Part shown: positions 55,617 to 64,000 of the stretch, one piece after another
Numbering within the stretch: the stretch's first letter is position 1
How the letters are laid out: each line of letters opens with the position of its first letter
Assembly: GCA_032164295.1 (NCBI GenBank)
Contig: JAJHTX010000006.1
Coordinates: forward strand, 310,001-374,000
Length of the DNA: 64,000 nucleotides
Source: Inonotus obliquus
Taxonomy: Eukaryota > Basidiomycota > Agaricomycetes > Hymenochaetales > Hymenochaetaceae
Reading direction: 5' to 3'
Made by a program: the position numbers and the translations under genes
The notes under the pieces: generated by a model
Told to the model about the DNA's origin: nothing
Database searches by the model: none
The model's input: the letters and a program-made list of their open reading frames with translations, nothing else

Positions 55617-56497
55617 TCCTAAGATCAATAGCGCTCGTAGTGACTCGATATGCTAATCTTCTCGCTTTATAACTGAAGTCACCCACCCTTTATACTCGCG
55701 TTGGATTACACAGGATGCGCGTCGCATAATGTGAACGAAGCAGCAGCAGGAATCATGTCTCAACGAATTCTGTCTCGGAGTCGATGCAGCGCATGTGCAT
55801 ACTTGTCTTCCGCCCATATGCTAATTCATAAGCCTGGACCGTAACTGACAGGAATTGATAGCTCGTCTCAGGTAGACCTCTAATCCAGCAGCCTCAATAA
55901 CTCGGACCTAGAGCACAAGTGCCCATTGTATGCCCGTGACTGCGCGCATCGATCACACCGATCAAAAGTCAACGTGCACTATGCGGTAGAATGACCTGGA
56001 TCTTCGGAAGAAGATGAGACACTCTACTCTACATAGCCTTGGTAGACTATAGTGCCATTGCGTGTTCCTATTCGGGTTTCCCCCTTTCCAGTCAATATCC
56101 ACCGACATGTTCCTATTTGAAGGGACCCATAAGTCTAATCCCTTGAATGTAAAAAGAAAAGGAAAACTTATTTTCTGGCCACATGATGGACTCGCAGGAA
56201 TGTGGCAGCAGAATGAAAAGGATGAAGAGCGATCGAACATTTGCGCAAGCTCCGACAAACAAAGACAAGCTCGGCCAAATGTAGAACTCGCTCTCTCTCT
56301 TTGTCTTTGATCTTCGTTTGTTTGTCTCGGGTCCCTTTCATTCAGCATCTGAGACGTACTCCTAAACGCATGAGCAGCAGGCTTACGAGGCCAGACTAAC
56401 ATGGACAGGAGGAAAATTTCGAATGATCCGATCTTCAAAGCAAAATTCATATTTACTACTTGAACCGAGTTCGAATTTAATAGTATACCTGTCTGTA
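55617..56497. other. Upstream region of copy 3 and left flank of the pogo-like element
   Basis: Contains the duplicated promoter blocks shared with 52680-53200. The long minus-strand frame crossing 55962-56609 has no family features and reads through the transposon boundary, so it is not called. Confidence 0.5.
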
Positions 56498-59400
56498 CAG
56501 TATAAGAGGCTTCCTTCGGACACCCCCCCTCCTTCGGACACTCAACATTTTTACCACAACCATCCATCCTACACACTTTAAAAAAATTACACAATAAGAC
56601 ACTTATCATAGCTTACTATGGTTCAAATTTGACGGTGTGATATTTTGTATTGCAATTATTATCGATGAAATAGTCAAGATACCATGTGACTTCAAGTCAG
56701 ACAGAACATGCCGGTAACTCAATATCAATCCTTTTCGCCACAGATAAAATGCAAGAACTATGTATCCATAAAGTACAGGTCCTAAACTACAATCCTAGAA
56801 TTTATGTTGCACGAATATGTTATAAAGTACAATTTATTCATGGAAATATGTACAATGTGTGACAAAACATCGGTTTGTCACACCTTTAATCCGTGGCTGC
56901 AATTTTTAATCTGGTCGTTGTAGCTGCTACACTCTTGCACCCCACCCCATCTACTACTCAAATGGTCAGACGAGCATTGTCTGAGTCTCTCAAGTCACTC
57001 TGTCAGCAAAAAGCTAAGGAATCCAAGGTTGCGGAAGCAGCCCGGGTTTACCTTATAGAGAAGGACAAGCCACCTGAAATTCGACGTGGATTACGCAAAA
57101 TTGCTGAGGAATTTGGTGTTAGCCGTTCTACTCTTGCAGATAGAGTAAATGGAAAGCAATCAATTCTTGCATTCAATGCAACAAAGCAGAAACTCACCTT
57201 GATAGAGGAGAATATGATTGCAGACTTAGTGGCTCTCTCATCCGATCGAAGCCGTCCCTTTACTCATGAAGAGATTGAGCTCTATGCAAATAGACTACTC
57301 GAGGCTCGAATAGGACCAAGCTACAGCCCCGTTGGTCAGAAATGGATTCGAGGATTTCTTGATAGAAACCGAGACAAAATACGTACCTATTGGAGCAAGC
57401 CATTGGATACACAACGTGCCCAAGCTTTAAATCCTAGTGCCGTATCCCACTGGTTCGATCTGGTGGAAGCAGAGATTATCACGAAAGGAGTTATACCAGA
57501 GAACATCTATGCCATGGATGAAAGTGGGTGTCCACCTGCAAATCAAGGTGTTCATCGAGTAGTCGCACGAGCTGGATGCAAAATTGTGCATAAGCAGGGT
57601 GGAGCCAATAAAGAAACTGTTACTGTATTGGCAACTATCTGCGCAGATGGTACAGCAATAGATCCTGCAATAATATTTAAAGGTGAGCGACTCTATAAGA
57701 GATGGACAATGGATAACCCAGCTCGAGCAAGGTGAGACTCACTATCTAATAAAGCTATTATGTCTAATTTTTATATTTACAGCTTCGCAATGTCTCCGAA
57801 TGGCTGGACAGATCAAGAAATTGCATATCAGTGGCTAGAAAAGCACTTTGAACCACTTACTCGTGAACGTGCTGCAGGACGTATCAGAGTTCTCATTCTC
57901 GATGGTCATTCATCCCACTATTCCTTGCCATTCTTGGAGTTTGCAATTGCGCATAATATTGCCATGCTCGGTTACCCACCTCACTGTACTCATGCACTCC
58001 AGGGGCTTGATGTTGTCTGTTTTGCAAAAATGAAAAGGTTATGGCACGCAGCAATCGACGAATTCGAAACACACACTTTACGGCCTCTTGGAAAGGATGA
58101 ATTTGCAGCTGTCTTTGGAAATGCATATCTATCAGCATTTACAAGCGATACAATCAAGGCAGCATTTCGCGTCACGGGTATACATCCATTTGACCGTGCA
58201 GTAATCACTCCCCAGCAAATGAAACCGAGCGAAGTTACATCAACGGATGTAAGAACAGCCTTTCCACTACCTCAGCCAAGCCCTGTATGCCGTGTTATGG
58301 CTGTCTTTCACCATCAGCATCCATCACAGTTCGAGTTGGACCCAGAGACACACCTTAGTAACTCCGAAACACCCCGGGCCCAGAGTAATCAAGTTGACGA
58401 AGACACAGATGATGAAAGTCATCCTCCTTCTACACCGACACATGGAAAATGCTCATATACACATGTGATTGATGCAAGCATTGATCCTGCACTGTATACT
58501 CCATCAAAACGTGCTCGAATACTCACCGGCTCACTTGCACAATCCACATCTGGAAGTTTCCTAATCTCGAAAGCGAAGCAAAATCCACTACCAAATATCC
58601 CTTCACCTGTTCGAGAGGATGCGCACACATTACAGGAGCCAGACTGGACCCTTATCAAGGTATCTGCACAATTACACGAGTCAGCATCCAAGGAAGAACT
58701 TAAAGAGCATATAACCAAACTTACCGACAATCTTGCTCTTGCCGAGTCGCATATCAGAACCCTACAGGCAATAAACGAGGCTGCAAACGCACAACTTATT
58801 GTACAAAACATCTATGCGGGGAAAATGAAGGTCAATATGAATGAGAAGGAAAAGAAAAAACAGCAAAAACGCGACACATCTTGGATTTTTATGGAAGGAA
58901 AGGGTCGGTTACTCACAGATCCAGCCGTCACACGGTATTTCGAAGAAGAGGAGAAGCGGAAACTAAAGGAGGAAGCTGAGAGAGCACAAAGACAAGAAGA
59001 AACAAGAAATAGACGCACGGAACGGGCCCTACTTGACACCGGGTGGGAGCAGGTCAAACGTAACCATGCTGCAGCCCTACAAATCTATGAAGAGAATTGT
59101 AATCAGTGGCAGGCTGAAGGACGAAGAAAGAAAGACTACGGACCTAAACCAAAGCGGCCCAAAAAACCTGAGACCTTAGAGGAGCTGGAGAGAGCATTGG
59201 GAGGATGTGAGGGAGGGAGGGAGGGAGACGAAGGGGACAGTGATAGGGGTGGGCACGATGCGACCGCATGACATGTTGTGACATTGTCACATCAGTCACG
59301 CGTGTCCGAAGGAACCAAATCTGTGACAACTTCCCTGTTTTCAAAACTTGCTTAATTTAATTACAACATGTGCATTTCACATTCTCAAACTTTTACAGTA

Positions 59401-59512
59401 CTTACAACTTATATTGATATGCATCCAGAAATATTTTCATAATTTTTGGGTCGAAATTGCAGTGATGGAAAAATATATGCTGAAAGGTGTCCGAAGGAAG
59501 CCTCTTATACTG
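56498..59512 (+). mobile_element. Fot1/pogo-like DNA transposon, 3.0 kb, apparently complete
   Basis: Terminal inverted repeats CAGTATAAGAGGCTTCCTTC and its exact complement are flanked by TA (56496-56497 and 59513-59514), as for Tc1/mariner-pogo elements. A further CCTTCGGACA motif repeats inside both ends (56528-56545 and 59299-59312). It contains one spliced transposase gene without stops. Confidence 0.92.
56962..59271 (+). CDS. pogo/Fot1-family transposase (DDE_1, CENP-B-type HTH)
   Basis: Two exons (56962-57731, 57783-59271; 51-bp intron GTGAGA ... TTACAG) give 752 aa. An N-terminal psq-type helix-turn-helix (GLRKIAEEFGVSRSTLADRV) is followed by a CENP-B-like second DNA-binding part (FTHEEIELYANRLLEARI, GQKWIRGFLDRNRDKI). 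The catalytic core has the first Asp in AMDESGCPP, the second in LILDGHSSHYS, and the third in QGLDVVCFAKMKRLW, the DDD version seen in Fot1 elements. The C-terminal third is coiled coil and basic (KKQQKRDTSWIFMEG, KPKRPKKPETLEELE). The ATG at 56962 is the first in frame; the open frame further up lacks one. All key residues are intact, so the element may be autonomous. Confidence 0.92.
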
Positions 59513-59676
59513 TATAAGTAGATCCAAGCCAACTTTCTAAAGCAATTAATTAAGCGACTCAAAGCTCAACAGATGTAATGAAATAGATGTAAGTTAGAAA
59601 GCGACGATCTACGTTGCGTGAATCATAGCATAGTGAAGCAATGGGCCATAAGGGGAGAAAAGAGAACAGGATTTCT

Positions 59677-62261
59677 CTAATGCTGAGCCTCACCACCAAT
59701 CCTCCATTCCAACAAATCGGCGTATTCATTCAGGCCTTTCACGAGAGCCTTCGCCTGTGTCGGAGTTGACGGGCCTTGTCCGAAGGCGAATTTAGCTTCA
59801 AAGATTGATTCCTCCTCAAATTTCTTCACGTCTTCTCCTTTCATTCTGACTCCCCCAGGACCTTCGACAAGGGAGTCTTTCCCATCGACACCCTCGACAG
59901 CGGCAAGCCATTTGGCGAGCTGTCGGATTTCCGCAGGGTCCGCGAAGCCCCACCAACAGTCCGCCTTCTCATCCCTGTCGGCTTTGGAGGACGCTGACGC
60001 AAGGCCACCTCGCCCCCATGCAGCAAGGAACCAACCCCACTTTCTCAACCCCACACGATCCTCTTCGTCTGGAACCTTTGCATTCGCCCGCTTGTGTTTC
60101 CTGCGTAACGCGGAGGCGACATAATATACGCGCCCTTGTGAGTCTCTGCCCAACGGACCAAATCGTGGGGCAGCGCCCTGCAGCTCAAGCAGGTGTTCAT
60201 TCTCGAGAGCGGCAAGTTTCGACTTGTGCACGGCTAGTGCTGTACGGTACGCCTGATCCTTCTCCGTATCCTTCTCCTTTGCTTTTCCGTTCTTCCCTTC
60301 TCCCTTTCCCTCGTCCTCTCCCTTCCCTTCACCCAAACCAAGATCTGCCCTCTCCTTGGCCCATCGCTCATTCTCCTTGCGCACGCTGGCAAAGTATTCA
60401 CGATTCTCGCCACGTGCGTCGTCCGTCCCTGCTCCAATTTCCGCGCGAACGGAGGGTCCCTGTAGGGCACATTCGCACAAAGCGATGATGCACGGAAGCA
60501 GCTGCAACGCGTGTGTCACTCCATTGCCATAATCAAGTTCATCCTCTTCAACTGGCGTTTTAATTGCACTCCCGCGCGTCTTGACCCGTTGGCTTGCACG
60601 CTGAGGCACCGGCTCTTCTTCACTATCAGATGATTCATCTTCAGCATACGATGGACGAGGCGCAGGGTTTGGAATGGGTGAGGCGAAGAAGTCGCCTGGA
60701 AGGTTACTGCAAAGTAACTTAAGGCGAGCCCAAAGTGCAGCAGGGCTCATGCCTGAGGAGCTGATCTTCTTCAATGTTTCGCGGATCACCTTTGCGTCGT
60801 CTGGTTCTGCATCGGCGGCAATCAAGTCAAGCAGACCATTTATAAGTGCTCTCGCACATTGCGTGCTCAACTCGTCAAAGAGATCCAATTCCTCCAGACA
60901 GGTAACTCCGATCTTCATCAGAGGTGAAAAGCGAAGAATAAACTCTCGCACCTGCAAGGATTGGTGAGAAGGCCAAAGAAAAAGTCGGAGATAAATCTAC
61001 TTACAAGGAATCTATCTTCGACCTCCGACCGGTTAAGTTCTATCGGAATGGAGACCCACTTCGGTTCAGGTATCGGCTTCTTCGCGCGTGGTGGGCGGGG
61101 CTTGGATAGCTCCTGCCGAGGATTGCCTGACCCTATGCTTGGAGCAGAACCACCAGGAGGGCGGAAGATCTGAAACGCGCTCTTCGCCCCAGGACGCGCC
61201 GGAGTACAAAGCTTTGTGGGCTGTTCCGGAACGGGGATCTTACTGTAAGACAGGTGAGTGTTGTTGAGAAAGGTAAGGGGGTCGTACATACCCGAGAGCA
61301 GGAAGACCTTTCGACTTTCGGCAACGATTACAGTTACAGCTGTCCGCACATTTTGGGCAGCTTCAAGGCGGTGATCAGCACGAGCAACACACAAAGTTAT
61401 ATAGAAACTCACGTCCAACGATATGACACTCCAGATGCGTGTCTTGCATCAGGGATGGCTTCACGGAGCTTTATCGTATCCGCGTTTAGTCCATACCTCT
61501 TTCTAAGGCATGTTTTGCAGTACGTAGTTGTGCAGCGTCTTTGAAAGGAGATAGTGCATTGGACACCCACTAAATAAGAAGAACACTCAGTAACAATACT
61601 CATATCAGCCGTTTGCTGAGCAAGATGCAGCAAACATCCGTAGTACCAATACGGCATTCGAAAAGATCCCAAGAAAGTGTAGCCGTACTCTGAAGTAAAA
61701 GTACTTACAAGTATTGTCTTGCTTCTTCCTGCATTGATGGCAGTTGAACCATCCATTTGGATAGGGATCATTTTCCGAAGTTTCGTTGCTCATCTTCGAT
61801 TGAGGCTTAACCAAGTCCGTCAACTTGGTTTTCTTGTTGGGAGGCCCTGTTGACGTATTCAGGTTGAAGGCCTTTGTCGACAGCGGACTAGCCCTGATGC
61901 CTTTATTAAGCGTACCCTTCGTGCGTGAGATAGCCAAAGGCGAGGCCGGAATGCTGACATAGGCCCGATTCTTATGATTTTGAAATGAGAACGTCTTGGG
62001 TGTTGTTCGGTGTAGAGGAGAGGGGGGGATGTCTACAAAGACTTCCAGTTTCCGCTTAAGAGAGCTGGAAGTTGCCCTGGAGGAAGTCGATTGCTTCGGC
62101 GTTGCAGACGTGGGCTCAGGCTTGGATGTGGCCTGTTGAGGCGTCGCTCTAGCTGAAAGGACTGGAGAAGGTGGAACTTCAACGAAGACCTCTAGACGAC
62201 GCTTGTGAGCGTCGGAAGTTCGCGGTCGAGGTGTGGAGGATGAGGCGAGAGTGGGAGGCAT
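59677..62261 (-). CDS. zf-4CXXC_R1 (CDCA7-like) protein with DDT/WHIM-like region
   Basis: Several exons. The N-terminus is disordered, with two repeats of KRKLEVFVDIPPSP type. The zinc-finger region is assembled across three exons: NGWFNCHQCRKKQDNT, then QCTISFQRRCTTTYCKTCLR, RKRYG and VSYRW, then CPKCADSCNCNRCRKSKGLP, which is the zf-4CXXC_R1 pattern. After a linker, KWVSIPIELNRSEVEDRFLV joins REFILRFSPLMKIGVTCLEE, which looks like a DDT fold, and PRFGPLGRDSQGRVYYVAS resembles a WHIM motif; a charged coiled coil lies between. In animals and plants this finger in CDCA7 binds hemimethylated DNA and works with the HELLS/DDM1 remodeller; for this fungal protein the role is inferred. The start is the ATG at 62261. 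Confidence 0.8.
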
Positions 62262-62478
62262 GTAGGAATCCAGGGAGCAAGGTAGTTGTTGTTGATGTTG
62301 AAGTTCAGTAACGCGCCGCGAAATATAAACAGTTGATGACCTAACCAACGCGTGACCGCGTTGATTACGTCAGTCAAAAAACTCAATGTCACATAGTGAC
62401 AGTGACAGGAATTTGTTTTGCTGTCCTCCTCCCCCCTCATCTCATCTCTTAAGCAAGTAGACCAACTAAAAAGCCGTC
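62262..62478. promoter_or_regulatory. Divergent promoter region of the zf-4CXXC_R1 gene and TIM17
   Basis: Only 217 bases separate two start codons on opposite strands, so regulatory sites must be shared or tightly packed. A pyrimidine-rich run (CCTCCTCCCCCCTC, about 62425-62440) precedes TIM17. Confidence 0.5.
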
Positions 62479-63190
62479 ATGGCTCATGCTGACCACACCC
62501 GCGATCCTTGGTTAGTCTATTTATTTGATTGACCGCTGGTTGAAGTGAGCTTTTTCTTTGTGATCGTAGCCCCTGGGTAATCCTCAGCGATTTTGGTGGA
62601 GCTTTCTCAATGGGTGCCATTGGTGGTGGTATCTGGCATGGTATCAAGGGTGCACGGAACTCACCACGAGTATGTCCTTATCGCACCTCATTGATCAGAT
62701 CAAGCTGCTGAGCTCAATGTAGGGTGAACGCCTTATTGGAGCTGCCTCCGTCATCAAAGCCCGCGCACCCGTTACAGGCGGTAACTTTGGCGTATGGGGT
62801 GGAATGTTCTCAACGTTCGACTGCGCGGTAAAGGGCTATAGACAAAAAGAGGATGCGTGGAACGCCATCATTTCTGGATTCTTCACTGGAGGTTGCTTAG
62901 CAGCACGAAGTGAGCGACTCTGTATTTGTTCCTTGTTCTCGGGATGGCTTATTGAATATTGTTACGACAGGCGGACCACGATCCGCTCTCGGCTCGGCCA
63001 TTGCCTGCAGTATTCTTCTAGGCGTTTTCGAAGGTGTAGGAGTGTTACTAAACCGGATATTCAGCGAAGGCAATCGACAGCAACTTCCTCCATGTACGTT
63101 GTTCCTTTCTACGTATCCCCTCTTGTCCCTATGCTGACTAGTCTCTTCTCAGTACCCGAAAACATGTCAGCGACCCCATCGCATGTGTAG
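62479..63190 (+). CDS. TIM17: Mitochondrial import inner membrane translocase subunit TIM17
   Basis: Core channel-forming subunit of the TIM23 presequence translocase in the inner membrane. Five exons; the first (62479-62510) joins 62570 onwards to give [20 protein letters not shown]. Then come [99 protein letters not shown], and the end [14 protein letters not shown]. Four membrane spans, the conserved DPCP start and the Cys pair of the family are visible. Length (about 150 aa) is normal. Confidence 0.95.
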
Positions 63191-63563
63191 CACCATTAAT
63201 GTTCCACATTGCTCTGGACCCATTCAACTTAGACCTCTGTATTACTCTCTTTTGCATCTTATCCCTACTCTGCTTTCGCTACATAATACACTGTCTACCA
63301 CTGGACTCTTTTTTGTGGAGTTTGATAAATAAGGACTTGTAAGAACTTAAAGAGGTGGTTGGCGAGTCCGCGGGCGTGGAAGATGACTCTGTCATGCGGG
63401 ACTCGGTGTACTTCCTTCAGAGTCCGTCCACCGATTTTTTTTCGCTGGACACGTCCATCTGTGAGCTATGGGATATAATTTGTTCGAGCTGCCTCCAAGT
63501 GGATTGAAGCACGTGAGAAGCGGAAATGGGGACTGAAGTGTCTGCTGCTCTTTCTTCAGCTAC
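63191..63563. other. Intergenic region, no gene seen
   Basis: Holds the 3' UTR of TIM17 and the promoter of the next gene. Confidence 0.45.
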
Positions 63564-64000
63564 ATGCCTCCCTATGCCTCCCGCTCGCTGATCCTTTCAG
63601 TGCGCTCGTCGCCTTACCTTCAATGTGCTTTACTATCTACTAGAACAAGACGCAGCCGACGACTACAAGTCATCAACCGGAATGTTTCCACCGCAGCTGC
63701 TGCCACTAGCTCCTCCACCACTAGCTCCTCCACCACGACGAGAAATATCTTGAACGAAAGCGATGTCAAGCAATCTACACGGAATGCACTCCAAGCATCT
63801 CGGTCGATCTTGCTGTCTTCCTTGCGACTTCAAGGGAAAGGGACGCTGGGAGTAGATACGCAGTCACTGATTGAACCACTCGTCGATGCTTGTGACGCGT
63901 TGACCACCGCGGAAGGAAGGGGAAATATCACGATCACAGGTGTGCTTGTTGCTCATTTTGACAAAACAAAAGATGTTGACTCATGGCCCACAGTGTATGG
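63564..64000 (+). CDS. 5' part of a gene with a mitochondrial-type presequence, cut by the window edge
   Basis: From the ATG at 63564 an open frame runs to a GT at about 63940, and an AG at 63993 (intron of about 54 bases) lets it continue to the edge. The peptide starts MPPYASRSLILSVRSSPYLQ, is rich in Arg and Ser with no acidic residue for some 70 residues, has a Ser/Thr run, then LRLQGKGTLGVDTQSLIEPL and TTAEGRGNITITG. The leader looks like a mitochondrial import signal. I do not recognise the family from this part. Confidence 0.6.
   Translation, partial: MPPYASRSLILSVRSSPYLQCALLSTRTRRSRRLQVINRNVSTAAAATSSSTTSSSTTTRNILNESDVKQSTRNALQASRSILLSSLRLQGKGTLGVDTQSLIEPLVDACDALTTAEGRGNITITGVLVAHFDKTKDVDSWPTVY

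Noticed and set aside
55962..56609. 215-codon minus-strand ORF upstream of copy 3
   Set aside because: It crosses the left end of the pogo-like element and has no conserved motif.

Overview
The window reads as nuclear DNA of a mushroom-forming basidiomycete (Agaricomycetes). Coding regions are broken by many 50-75 bp GT-AG introns. It carries a fungal-specific FunK1 kinase and a chromodomain protein of the fungal HMUDK_hel type, and it holds a dense nest of Gypsy, CACTA-like, hAT-like, pogo-like and MITE elements. All calls come from reading translated sequence and family motifs; no database search was run, and exon ends are given only where I could follow them.

Left host block, 1-18.6 kb. 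From the left edge: the truncated 5' end of a low-complexity gene; a chromodomain protein with a helical domain like that of 5-hydroxymethyl-dU DNA kinase; NDUFS7 of complex I; a mitochondrially targeted cPLA2-type phospholipase; a secreted serine carboxypeptidase (S10); DNA topoisomerase I; NDUFB3 of complex I; the tRNA methyltransferase subunit TRM11; and a small SWIM-zinc-finger SWS1 (ZSWIM7) recombination factor recovered only by joining four exons.

Mobile block, 18.7-50.2 kb. The whole interval is bounded by near-identical inverted repeats of about 1.57 kb that begin CACAGGGGGC and are flanked by AAA, as expected for a giant CACTA-like (EnSpm) element. Inside are an intact FunK1 kinase, a FunK1 pseudogene and a ubiquitin fragment. 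Nested within it are: (i) a 3.47-kb near-perfect palindrome with an 8-bp target duplication and two facing copies of an unrecognised 269-aa ORF; (ii) a 14.1-kb Gypsy element inserted in that palindrome, with equal-length 1812-bp LTRs, a UGA between Gag and NC-protease, extra ORFs and a spliced antisense gene; (iii) a second, 4.7-kb CACTA-like element carrying captured pieces of a group III histidine kinase and of a USP7-type deubiquitinase, itself hit by a solo LTR and a MITE; (iv) two copies of a long-armed TA-flanked foldback MITE, one carrying a Harbinger-like MITE; and (v) an 830-bp hAT-like element.

Right host block, 50.2-64 kb. Two tandem S10 carboxypeptidases duplicated with their promoters; an apparently intact Fot1/pogo-like DNA transposon; a zf-4CXXC_R1 (CDCA7-like) protein with DDT/WHIM-like features; TIM17; and the 5' end of a gene with a mitochondrial-type presequence. 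Mitochondrial functions recur in both host blocks (NDUFS7, NDUFB3, PLA2, TIM17). Two proteins plausibly linked to modified DNA or chromatin sit at opposite ends, but nothing shows that they are functionally coupled.
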